A stretch of DNA of 64,000 bases, from NCBI RefSeq assembly GCF_037038585.1, contig NC_092523.1, forward strand, positions 30,509,501-30,573,500, read 5' to 3'. Of the stretch, positions 38,701-45,531 are shown in pieces (the stretch's first letter is position 1; each line of letters opens with the position of its first letter). The notes under the pieces were generated by a model. It did no database searches. It worked only from the letters and a program-made list of their open reading frames with translations, and was not told the origin of the DNA. Both the position numbers and the translations under genes were made by a program. The DNA is from Patagioenas fasciata (Eukaryota > Chordata > Aves > Columbiformes > Columbidae).

Positions 38701-40416
38701 AAGATAAAGAGAACAGGAAGTCATAGAGGTTACAAAAGGTAGCTCCAAATGCTTTGATTTCTATGAACTTGTAGATGAAAGGAATATTCTCAAAACAATA
38801 TCTACATCTTCTTTTGCATATACTATATCCCATTATCAAAGAATCTCAGCCTTAATCAGGATTCCACAGGAAAACTGCAGCAGTAACCCAAACCCATTTG
38901 CTACAGAGACATCATCCCACTTCCCACCCTTTCTGGTTTTGTTACTCCTACTGGAGATGCAGATCAGGATGCCTACGGGACATCAATAAGGATACCTGGA
39001 AGACAAGACAGCAGGCTACAGCTGAGGAATCAACGGAGGCACCTAATACCAGCTCTGTGTGCTGTCAGCCAGCTGCACCCTGGTTGCCAGACATACGCTG
39101 AATGAGTCTGGCACTGAGGTGTTGATAGATTCATACTCAGGGGCTTGTAGGAAAGCTGCTTGTCTATTCTTGAAGTTCAGTACAAACAGCCTTAAAACAC
39201 AACCCGACTCAGAGCATTGTTATTGATTTGTTGCTGGGAGTTTCCTGGTCAGGGCAGGGAAATTCAAACAGATCACACTTAATCCTATTTAAAAAACAAA
39301 AAACAACAACAAAAACTCTAATTGATGGTTAAGGTAAAATTACCCCGGAAAGACCAGGGAATGTAATTTTACTTACATCAGGCAGAACTTCTGACCTAGT
39401 TAATTAAAAGTTTAAAAATTGAAAAAAAACCACCACCACCAAAACCACAACCCCAAATAAATACATTGTTGTACCAATAGTAAGTGCCCTTGACTAGCAG
39501 TAGAGCTCATTAGGCTAATGGAAACGCATCGCTCAACAACTTCACAGTTATGGTGGAAGTAAGTCATTGGTCGTTGTTTGCAAGAAAGGGGGGAGTGATA
39601 CGGAAAGTAAAACTGCCCGACTGGAAAACAGCATCGGTTTTCTGTTTGCCCGGAAAAGGGGGCCAGGGGCAGGGGGGGGTGATCCCGAGTGGCAGGAGGT
39701 GCCGCTCCTCCAGGGGGATCAAAGCCGCCGGGGGTGACATCAGGGCTGGCCACCGCCGCACGGGGGGAGCCACCGGACTCCTGGAGGCCATCGGGCTAAT
39801 TACGAAGAACTTCAAAAGAAACTCGACGTTTCCCCTCTTGCTAGGACTCCCAGAAAACAAACAAACAAAACTCCCCCAAAACCCGAAACAAAAACCAAAA
39901 CACCAAAAAAGAGAGAGAAGACATGGCCACGGTGCCCTGTATAGAGGCCGCATCCGGCGCGCCGCTCCGCGCCCGCGGCTCCTCCGCGGCTCCGTGCCGA
40001 TGTTAGCCCTTCGGCCCGCGCTTCCCGACCACGGCCGCACCGAACCGCCGCTTCCCAGCGATAACTCATTCCGGGCTCCCGCAGCGCTTCCGTCTCATCT
40101 GGGGCTGCTCCCGCCCCGACGGGCGCTTCTCACGCCCGCTAACACGGACGGGCCGGCGGGGCGAAGACCCGCGGTTGAGAACGCTCCGCACCGCGGAACG
40201 GGGCAGCTGTCCCCCTCCCCGGGGAGCCCACCCGCGCCCCTGGCAGCGCTGTGGGATCACGAAAGAGGGACCCCCGTACCCCTAAACCCCACACTAGCCC
40301 CCGAAGCACCTCTCGGCAACGCTGACGGCGATGCGTAGAGCCTGCGCCCCCCGGCGCGCAGCCGCCGCCACCACCTCCCCCATCGGGCAGAACCCGAGCT
40401 TACGTGTGAGGATCAT
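2667..40416 (-). CDS. DLC1: DLC1 Rho GTPase-activating protein, complete 14-exon coding region
   Basis: Minus-strand join: 40416-40404, 27880-27809, 24529-24448, 17045-16982, 14079-12653, 11491-11315, 9395-9236, 8994-8796, 6370-6157, 5753-5639, 4734-4513, 3828-3611, 3457-3284, 2787-2667. This gives 1085 residues; the human SAM-containing isoform is 1091. Order: SAM (about 7-72), serine-rich linker with focal-adhesion-targeting segment (78-610), RhoGAP (about 635-835), START (about 870-1078). Seen: arginine finger in GLFRKSG (Arg670), GAP Asn in TPTNLAVCLAP (Asn780), tensin-site Tyr435 in SIYDNV, LD-like LDDILYHV (462-469). Family knowledge: it inactivates RhoA/B/C at focal adhesions and is a tumour suppressor. 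The paralogue STARD13 is less likely because the linker, LLQKYSLLKLTALLEKY and the C-terminus ending KSR match DLC1 as I remember it. All splice sites are GT-AG and all phases agree. Confidence 0.96.
2788..3283 (-). other. DLC1 intron 13
   Basis: 496 bp, GT-AG. Nothing recognised inside. Confidence 0.93.
3284..3457 (-). CDS. DLC1: DLC1 coding exon 13 (START domain)
   Basis: 174 bp, phase 2 at both ends, acceptor TTCTTAG and donor GTATGA. It encodes (R)TWRTNFPKGACVLLATSVDH and continues through RVNVLLSRYLIEPCGSGKSK to YMCRIDL. This is the central beta-sheet of START and is highly similar to human. Removing it would keep frame but destroy the START fold. Confidence 0.97.
3611..3828 (-). CDS. 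DLC1: DLC1 coding exon 12 (START domain)
   Basis: 218 bp, acceptor CCCCCAG and donor GTAAGA. It encodes VCEGPPLRLWKTTIEIPATP, then a run through KEQHLWDEDLIDSKVIESL to SMAPQPARDFVVL. The PLRLW, LLKEQHLWD and RDFVVLR blocks are typical START elements. START domains form a lipid-binding cup; the DLC1 ligand is not settled in my knowledge. Confidence 0.97.
3829..4512 (-). other. DLC1 intron 11
   Basis: 684 bp, GT-AG. Nothing recognised inside. Confidence 0.93.
4513..4734 (-). CDS. DLC1: DLC1 coding exon 11 (GAP-START linker, start of START)
   Basis: 222 bp, phase 0 at both ends, acceptor CCTCAG and donor GTATGC. It begins IPEEMSRGRNSYTEQDLRPL and ends with FKGWVSCSTSEQADLAYKK. The middle (EELRGGSSTTEPSDYHCYLQ) is the part of the C-terminal half that differs most from the human sequence I remember. 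START begins about here (LQDCMDDLLKEMKEKFKGW). Clean phase-0 boundaries mean the exon could be skipped without a frameshift. Confidence 0.96.
4735..5638 (-). other. DLC1 intron 10
   Basis: 904 bp, GT-AG. Contains a T-run near 5499-5513; otherwise nothing recognised. Confidence 0.93.
5639..5753 (-). CDS. DLC1: DLC1 coding exon 10 (end of RhoGAP domain)
   Basis: 115 bp. It encodes (R)VMQRKPSLGKPDQKDL followed by NENLAATQGLAHMIAECKKLFQ and ends at a CAG/GTAAAA donor. The acceptor is CATGAAG, preceded by a pyrimidine stretch. The NENLAATQGLAHMI helix closes the GAP fold. RKPSLG is a basophilic kinase-type site. Confidence 0.96.
5754..6156 (-). other. DLC1 intron 9
   Basis: 403 bp, GT-AG, with a short (CA)n run near 5771-5785 close to the acceptor of exon 10. 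Confidence 0.93.
6157..6370 (-). CDS. DLC1: DLC1 coding exon 9 (RhoGAP C-terminal half)
   Basis: 214 bp, acceptor TATGCAG and donor GTACGT. It encodes YVPKDQRLQAIKAAIMLLPDE and continues to ENSSP. The ENQMTPTNLAVCLAPSLF block holds the conserved GAP Asn (about residue 780) and the xLAPxLF box that positions the Rho nucleotide. Only scattered differences from human are visible (for example VLQILLYF for VLQTLLYF). Confidence 0.97.
6371..8795 (-). other. DLC1 intron 8
   Basis: 2425 bp, GT-AG. Holds the 47-bp tandem duplication (7953-8046) and a short ACACACAC run near 7615. No gene seen. Confidence 0.93.
7953..8046. repeat. Two-copy tandem duplication, 47-bp unit, in intron 8
   Basis: GGTCATTTTATAAAGTTAGA at 7953 is repeated at 8000 as GGTCATTTTATAAAGTGAGA, and both run on through AGTATTCCCAATGAAACAAT. 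The copies differ by about one substitution plus one T in the last few bases, so the duplication is recent. Confidence 0.93.
8796..8994 (-). CDS. DLC1: DLC1 coding exon 8 (RhoGAP arginine finger)
   Basis: 199 bp, acceptor ATTTAG and donor GTAAGT. It starts VGLFRKSGVKSRIQALRQMNE and runs to the FLQIYQ segment. Arg670 in GLFRKSG is the catalytic arginine finger, equivalent to human Arg677. The SAYDVADMLKQFFRDLPEPLM stretch is the conserved RhoGAP box (LKxFxRDLPEPL). The catalytic residue is present, so GAP activity is expected. Confidence 0.97.
9236..9395 (-). CDS. DLC1: DLC1 coding exon 7 (start of RhoGAP domain)
   Basis: 160 bp, acceptor TAAATAG and donor GTGGGT. It encodes (W)AVPKFMKRIKVPDYKDRNVFGVPL and continues through SIQQAMRYLRNHCLDQ. 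FGVPL and the following helix are the canonical N-terminal elements of RhoGAP folds. The polybasic KFMKRIKVPDYKDR lies just before the GAP core. The short 241-bp intron 7 separates it from the exon with the arginine finger. Confidence 0.97.
9396..11314 (-). other. DLC1 intron 6
   Basis: 1919 bp, GT-AG. An A-run at 10086-10099; no repeat family or gene recognised. Confidence 0.93.
11315..11491 (-). CDS. DLC1: DLC1 coding exon 6 (pre-GAP segment)
   Basis: 177 bp, acceptor CTCCGCAG and donor GTAAGG, phase 2 at both ends. It encodes RHRLRWHSFQSSHRPSL, then a segment with the helix MNLLQKYSLLKLTALLEKY and ends NKHGFSW. The RHRLRWHSF peptide and LLKLTALLEKYTPSNKHGFSW are diagnostic of DLC1 as against STARD13, which I recall reads LLRLTAIMEKY and NKHGWTW. 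This helical region leads into the RhoGAP domain. Confidence 0.97.
11492..12652 (-). other. DLC1 intron 5
   Basis: 1161 bp, GT-AG. The part next to exon 6 (11492-11800) is richer in GC and CpG and gives open frames on both strands. I see no spliceable conserved exon in it. Confidence 0.9.
12653..14079 (-). CDS. DLC1: DLC1 coding exon 5 (serine-rich linker, focal-adhesion targeting)
   Basis: 1427 bp, residues 78-552, the largest exon. It starts SEDSDEDEPCAISGKW after acceptor TTTGCAG and ends at an AG/GTGAGA donor after SLTRSS. Visible: many Ser/Thr runs (a TQTSSSSSQSE stretch), basic RKRS and KRRNS motifs that in DLC1 are kinase and 14-3-3 sites, the tensin SH2-binding motif SIYDNVPGS (Tyr435, equivalent to human Tyr442), and the LD-like LDDILYHVKGMQRIVNQW (462-479) that binds talin and FAK. 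The stretch SDEGDSDSALDSISPCPSSP is acidic and phosphorylatable. The reading frame continues 33 codons into the intron but has only a GTG there, so the splice acceptor is the true edge. Confidence 0.97.
14080..16981 (-). other. DLC1 intron 4
   Basis: 2902 bp, GT-AG, A/T-rich. A TTTG/GGTTGTTT low-complexity patch lies near 15290-15320. Nothing else recognised. Confidence 0.92.
16982..17045 (-). CDS. DLC1: DLC1 coding exon 4 (end of SAM domain)
   Basis: 64 bp, acceptor TTTGCAG and donor GGTAAG. It encodes RRLNTLNKCAVMKLEI followed by SPHRKR, the last SAM helix and a basic tail leading into the linker. It is too short to stand out as an open frame and was found by reading for the conserved peptide. 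Position and phase join exon 3 (ALCR) to exon 5 (SEDSDEDEP) without a break. Confidence 0.95.
17590..17636. repeat. A/C-rich low-complexity tract in intron 3
   Basis: Runs of A interrupted by CC, C and CAA units (AAAACAAAACAACAACAAA type). Possibly the decayed tail of a retroposon; no body recognised. Confidence 0.7.
22160..22378 (+). mobile_element. CR1 LINE fragment, 3' end, plus orientation
   Basis: Reads as the conserved 3' region of a bird CR1: AACTCTTCACCATGAGGGTG, then a segment recognisable by GGCACAGGCTGCCCAGAGAA and CCCCATCCCTGGAAGTGC, ending with TTCCAACCCAAACCATTCTA and the ATTCT-type terminal repeat. It is 5'-truncated, as is usual for CR1, with no intact reverse transcriptase. 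It lies in DLC1 intron 3, antisense to the gene. Confidence 0.93.
24448..24529 (-). CDS. DLC1: DLC1 coding exon 3 (SAM domain, middle)
   Basis: 82 bp between acceptor CCTATAG and donor GTAGGT. It encodes (D)LLFPVDIALVKREHDFLDRDAIEALC plus two bases of the next Arg, the central SAM helices. It is nearly identical to the mammalian sequence I remember (LFPIDISLVKREHDFLDRD). It enters in phase 1 and leaves in phase 2, so skipping would shift the frame. Confidence 0.95.
25611..25650. repeat. Imperfect (GCT/GTT)n triplet repeat in intron 2
   Basis: GCTGCTGCTTTGTTGTCGTT is followed by further GTT and CTG units. About 40 bp, non-coding here. Confidence 0.85.
26941..26945. repeat. Left target-site duplication of the LTR (CAAAT)
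   Basis: Identical to 27600-27604, immediately flanking the TG and CA ends of the LTR. Confidence 0.85.
27183..27189 (+). promoter_or_regulatory. TATA box of the solo LTR
   Basis: TATAAAA within CATATAAAAG, 238 bp into the LTR. If used, transcription would start near 27210 and run on the plus strand towards and across DLC1 exon 2. Confidence 0.5.
27490..27545 (+). other. G-rich tract with G-quadruplex potential in the LTR
   Basis: At least four runs of four or more G with short A/G spacers (GGGGGG, GGGG, GGGGG, GGGGG) on the plus strand, close to the LTR 3' end. It satisfies the usual G3+N1-7 pattern at least in part. Confidence 0.6.
27600..27604. repeat. Right target-site duplication of the LTR (CAAAT)
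   Basis: Identical to 26941-26945. Perfect identity shows an intact insertion boundary. Confidence 0.85.
27809..27880 (-). CDS. DLC1: DLC1 coding exon 2 (first half of SAM domain)
   Basis: 72 bp, acceptor CTTCCAG and donor GTAGGC, phase 1 at both ends. It encodes (Q)IEAKEACDWLRAAGFPQYAQLYE, the opening helices of the SAM domain. The exon length is a multiple of three, so skipping it would keep frame but break the SAM fold. A solo LTR lies 210 bp beyond the donor, inside intron 2. Confidence 0.95.
27881..40403 (-). other. DLC1 intron 1
   Basis: 12.5 kb, donor GTAAGC at the CpG island and acceptor CTTCCAG. No CR1, LTR or coding exon recognised. Low-complexity A-rich patches lie near 31518-31550, 32570 and 39295-39315. 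The 30240-30535 segment is somewhat GC-richer. Mammalian DLC1 has further alternative first exons; I looked for the peptide start I recall for one of them and did not find it here. Confidence 0.85.
40404..40416 (-). CDS. DLC1: DLC1 coding exon 1 (start codon, MILT + 1 nt)
   Basis: The ATG at 40416-40414 begins MILT and leaves one base (C) before a GTAAGC donor at 40403. Joined to exon 2 this reads MILTQIEAKEACDW, which matches the human sequence around the SAM start. The ATG has A at -3, an acceptable initiation context. As I recall, human isoform 2 starts 8 residues earlier (MCRKKPDT before MILT). Here the upstream frame is open but has no ATG, so I chose this start. Confidence 0.88.
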
Positions 40417-40477
40417 AGTCCCTGCCGCGGTCCCTCCGCGGTGTCTCCGCGGGGCTGCCTGCCGGGCTTGCTCACTA

Positions 40478-40510
40478 CCTGCCTGCCTGCCTGCCTGCGC
40501 CCCTGCCTGC
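40478..40510. repeat. (CCTG)n tetranucleotide repeat in the predicted 5' UTR
   Basis: Five CCTG units in a row at 40478-40497, then a degenerate continuation to 40510. It lies 60-95 bp upstream of the DLC1 ATG. In frame with the ATG it would encode an Ala/Gly/Arg/Gln-rich stretch, but there is no ATG ahead of it. Likely length-polymorphic. Confidence 0.85.
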
Positions 40511-40671
40511 GCGGCGGCAGCTCGCAACTGACACCCGGCACGGAGCAGCGGCGCGGCCGCCCGGCCCCTTCAGGCTCCCCCGCCCCCAGGGCCCGCCCCG
40601 CGGCCGCCCGCTCCTCTCCGCGCCCCACGTCCCGCTCCGCGCAAGGAGGGAGGCTTGGGCGCAGGCAGGCG

Positions 40672-40684
40672 CAGCTGCCACGTG
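40672..40684. promoter_or_regulatory. Paired E-boxes CAGCTG and CACGTG at the upstream edge of the island
   Basis: CAGCTG (40672-40677) and CACGTG (40679-40684) are one base apart, about 260 bp upstream of the DLC1 ATG. CACGTG is the USF/MYC-type bHLH site. Occupancy is inference. Confidence 0.4.
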
Positions 40685-43600
40685 CGGTTGCCTGATCACA
40701 ACCCATAAATACAAGCAGAAAGCGACATACGCACACACACGTAAACGCCCCACTCGTTGCACACCTGGGAGGGCGTCAATGGGAACTTCATAAAGGTAAT
40801 ACGGTCGAAGACAATCTAATGACTTACGTCCCCTCTGCTCCTCTGTGATTTTTAATGACTACCAGCTATCTCTTTTAGGCAATAGTGATGTTTATGAAAA
40901 GCAACCATCAAGGCTCTAAGTAGCTTTCCCAGTAGCCCGAGGCATGGGGATGCTGAGCCTTCAGCCTAGAGCAGGCTGTGCAGGGTGGCCAGGGGATGCT
41001 GGTACCTCCCTGCCTGGGCAGCATGTTGAACAGTGCTAAGAAATGTTGCCTGCACACCATCAAAGTCTCAGCCTAGACCTGGATGGAAACCAGCAAGTAT
41101 TTTCCCTTTGGGGACCACAGCACAGCTATAGGCATGGCTTGCAGATAGCGAAGCAAAGCCTGGCATCCACAGCTCTGTGCCTGGAAGTCACGCCCTACAC
41201 CATTTACTCCCCTGTATATTTTGCAAAGATTGTTTGAATGCTTTTTCTTGGTTGATGCACATGTTCAGGGTGTTAAAATGGCACAAAATAGCTACTTTTG
41301 AGCAACTGCCAAACTATCAGTGTGGAAAAGAGTACTGTGAAATTTTGAAAATATCTGGGTCCCATTGGTTCATTCTCTTCCAAGCCAACATCATATTTTA
41401 TACTCACTGGTGTTATTCTAAGATTCAGTTGTCGTTTCTGCACTATGATCTGTCAGATATGGAGTATATATAACGTGGTGCCTAAGCAGGCAATTTGCTG
41501 AAGAATAAACATCTCCCCCTTCTATAGGCTGAGAACTGTGGCCAGTTGGCTATTATAGTGTTGTTTCTGGAAACCCCTACACAGCTCCAGGTCATTAATT
41601 TACTTTAATAGCCCAGAAGAGGATGGAACTGCACTATATCTTCAAGCTTGACTTTACATATATTACCCGCTTAATCAATTACCTCTTCATATCTAAACTC
41701 ACTCGAGCTCTTTTTGGCATAGGCACGTTTACGTGCATTTTTGAATGCTTCTTGTAAGGCACCAGGTTATATGTTTACAAGGTAGGTCAGGCCCATAAAA
41801 TGTGAATTCTTAACTCTAACACAGGGAAGACAGACATATGCTACTCCCCAGCTGTTGAACAGACAAGGTAATCCCAGTCTAACTGACTTTCTGACTGTAT
41901 TTTCTATAGTTGTATGCAGTTGGTAAACTAGGAAGTGACAGACTAGTTATGACAAGAGATGGAAAACACTGGTTGCACATTGTGTGTGATTTTCAGACTC
42001 TGAATTCTAGAAAAGAGAGAAATTGTTTCTCCAACACGCATCTTCAAAAGGAAGGGAGCAAAAAATAAATATCCAGAACATGTGGGAAAGCATACTGGTA
42101 CTAAGGTGTTTCCATCACGATGGTAATCCTGGAACTAGAAGACCACTGTGTGTCAAGTTAATACCCTCAGTAAAAAGCAGGGTTTGTTCTTGTAAACATG
42201 GACTGCCTAGGCTGCGTCCTGGACCAAGCCTGCATCTCTGTATAGGAAGCTTTTGTATAGGACCCACAGGAAGCTTTTGAAGAGGGAGAGAATGGATTTT
42301 TACTCTGCAGAAAAAAATGGATTTGAATGACTTGGCAGTGTGAACAGGAGCTGAAAAAAAGCTAAGAGTGAGAAAAGGAGACCTGCAGCAGTGAAGTAAA
42401 ATCCAAAGCGAGAGGGTTGCTTGACAGATGCAAAACAAAAATTTGAAGTCAAAGAGTTTTGTCTGAGAATTCTGAAAGGGGTGAGTGACAAGACTGGCAA
42501 ATACTTGACAAACATGACCCAGACACAGAAAATGGGAAGCTCTCAGTAATTAAATCAAGGATTATAATTCTCACCTCTACCACTTTGTAAAATAGCAAAT
42601 GAATGATGATGCTGATAATAAAACACCATGTTTGTGCTTTAGTTCAGCTCTCCTGTTCTGCTTGCAAAGCTCCCACAGTAAAAGAGGAATCTCCATCCTC
42701 TTTCAGCCTTTGCGGATTCCCTCAGCAGTGTCAGAACCAGTGACTGTTGTGATGGAGCAGTCTGTCTGCTGGGATCAGTGCTAAATAGATGCTGGAGGAT
42801 TATCACTGACCTGGATTAGATTCTTGCTGGTAATCTGAAAGAGAAAGGCTTTGATTCTAGTTTGTTATCAACCCTTGAAGACATGCAGTCTCTCTGGCTT
42901 GCATTTTAACTTGGAATTCTATGGAGCTGCTTAAGCAGGCGTATTTTCGGAGCTGAAAAGCAAGGCACTGGTCTCACATTCGCTGTAAAACGTGCTCAGA
43001 GGAGCATTCCACCTGAGGCATGGGTGTTTAGCAGGCTACAACCACCCTAATCACTCATCCGGCTTTAAAGAGACTTGTGAAATCAGTAGAGCTTTGGCCT
43101 TTAATATTTTTATTTCTTTATCTCTCTGGCTATTCAAAGAGCAGGCAGCTGCCTGACAGAGACACAAGATTTTAGCAGCAGCCTGCCTAAGAGGATTGTT
43201 TCTGTGGAGTACTGTTATCCTTAATGCAATCAATGAACTCTCGCTGGATGTAATTGTAAAGGATTGCCCGACAGGCACAATTATTCATTTTAAAAGGTGA
43301 ATTCTCCTTCTGTTGTAACTGCATAAGGGAGTGATTCGAAGGATGGCATCTAATAAGAAGGACTTGATTGTCCTCTGTTTTCCCTCCCAGGCCCAAATGC
43401 CTTAATGGTTAACTGTACCCTTGTCATCCTTTTTCTTCTAAATTGTGCAGCACACAGAGAAGTCCCAATTCACAGTGAGTCAACTGACCTGCTGGTACAA
43501 ACACAGGATTGTCAGACACATGACTGCAATTCTAAACGCTAGTATTAATATCCTCTTAGCAACAGCATGATAGATCATAGAGCAGTTTCAGCCCAAGTTT

Positions 43601-45495
43601 CCAGGCCTCTGGCTCTAGGCTTGACTTCCTTGTTGACTGGAGAATTTGTGTGTAGTATTTCCACAGTCCAAAAGACATTCATGTTCCAACCGTTGTCAGT
43701 GAAATAATTTATTTTGCATTTTCTAGCACTTGACTTCACCGAAAACTAGTTATTTTAAGGAGTCTGTAGTAGTTCAGGCCTCTTGAAAAAGAGTGTTTGC
43801 GCTATCACTTCTCAGAGATAAGTGGTATTAGGATCGACTTGCTTTCAGAGAAGGAAAGCTATTGTTTCACCTACTGGAGAATCACAAAATAAAAGAAAAC
43901 ACCTTTCCAAAATACTTTTAAACAAAATATATAGTAAAGTCATTATGTTGTATAAGCATAGGTGCTGCTCTACTGCTGAAAATTGATGAGTTCTCTGCTT
44001 TAGAAATCTTCCCTTAGCAATAAACAGTATTTGAAATATTACCAGCTTGTCATGTACTGGGGACTCTTACTTTTATTTCATCCCAGACAACGTTTGGATT
44101 TTTTTTTTCTTTTCTCTCTTTTAACAGTAAATAATAAAGAAAAGTAACTTCTTCTTATTCTTTGTGGTGCATATAACTTATTTTAAAAGGAGGGATCAGT
44201 AATCCCTATATTTTTTCCTGTTTCATAATGCCCTCAAACACCATGAGTTCAACAGTTCAGGCTAAAAATGAAATTACCAGGTTCACACTGTACTTAAGAA
44301 AGGCTCTACTACATGGAAGCACAAAAGGACGAGATATAAGAATTACAGTGATTATGTAGTTCGACAAAAAAGATACAATTTGGTAAAGTACAAATAAAGA
44401 GAAATTGAAACAGGAGGAGGAGAAAAAAATACTTTCATTCCATTTTAAACACAGAGGGTAATCTAGTTTACATGGAATACCCTTGGTTTATGGACATTAG
44501 TGGAGATACAGGGTGTCTTTTCCATGTTGTTTTTAAGATGCTGTCACTGGTGATGATTTATTTTTTAAAGACTGAAGAATTTTCTGCTGTAAATGGGTCT
44601 GCCTTCCCTTCAATTAAAAGTTATATTTTTACATTATAAAAAGTGATTTACCTTTGGAAGAATAACCAATTTAATTTAACTTTCAAGAAAGTAAGATAAG
44701 TAGATTTGGGTAAAGTAAACTTTTTTTAGAAGAACTGCTAGAGGATGATAGTTAGAACTTCTAACCTGTGATGAAGGCTAGAGATGATCAAGAGTTGATC
44801 CAGAGTAAATATATAGCTTGTGGCATGTAAAAAATGTGCTCCTTCCTTTTACTCAAAAAATTCAGAATAACTGCTCATTTGCTAATAAAACAGCATCCCT
44901 AATTGATTTCAGCTTCAGAACAATGATTCTGAACCTGAAATTATCAGGAGGACTAAAGTCTTTGCATATATTTGGTGCACCTGGTCACACCAGTGAGACC
45001 AAATGGCTATGCAGGTCACAGGGGAGTGACTCTAACATGCTCCATTAGAGAAAGCTGTAACACAAGTTTGGCTCTGCCAATGCCCTATCCCTAGGTTTAT
45101 CTGTGGTAGCTGCCTCAGTGGCTGTGTGGCAGCAAACCTCCATCGTGGCACCAGAAGTCACCCCAGCCCTTCTCCTGTCCTTGGGGGTCATTGGAATGGC
45201 AGAGGCCATTGCAGAGTCACATCCCTGCTTCTCTTACTCTACGCTTACAAGTCAGCCTTAACTAAAACAAGATACAAGATGCAAGTTGGCAACTATAGTA
45301 GATGAGAACTGAAAGGCTGGTGCCTTAAATATGTCAAAACAGTGTTTAAAAATTGGTTTATGAAGCAGATGTGTTGTAGTAATACATGAGATGCTAGACT
45401 TTTCCACATGATACCCTGGGACAGACCATGTCAGCCACACAGTGCCCAGCTGGGGTTAAAATGGGGTTAAAAGGAGTAGAAGGGAAAGAAAGGTG

Positions 45496-45531
45496 GTTTT
45501 GTTTGTTTGTTTGTTTTTGTGTTTTTTTTTA
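45496..45531. repeat. (TTTG)n microsatellite with T-run
   Basis: GGTTTTGTTTGTTTGTTTG followed by TTTTTGTG and a run of T, in the upstream non-coding region. Confidence 0.85.

Larger units (their letters stand above)
39640..40700 (-). promoter_or_regulatory. DLC1: CpG-island promoter of DLC1 with first exon
   Basis: Dense CpG and high GC against an A/T-rich background on both sides. It contains exon 1 (ATG at 40416), several GC-box-like elements (GGGCGC, CCCGCCCC near 40108 and 40588) and two GCGGCCGC octamers near 40554 and 40597. No TATA box lies close upstream of the ATG on the minus strand, so initiation is probably dispersed. In mammals the equivalent DLC1 promoter island is the one silenced by methylation in tumours (established knowledge). 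The start site cannot be fixed from sequence. Confidence 0.85.

Noticed and set aside
39564-40069. Long minus-strand frames across the CpG island
   Set aside because: They overlap each other and lie inside intron 1 sequence; composition is what chance gives in GC-rich DNA and there is no family resemblance.
2667-40416. Assignment to the paralogue STARD13 or STARD8
   Set aside because: Diagnostic peptides in exons 5, 6 and 14 match DLC1 rather than the paralogues as I remember them.
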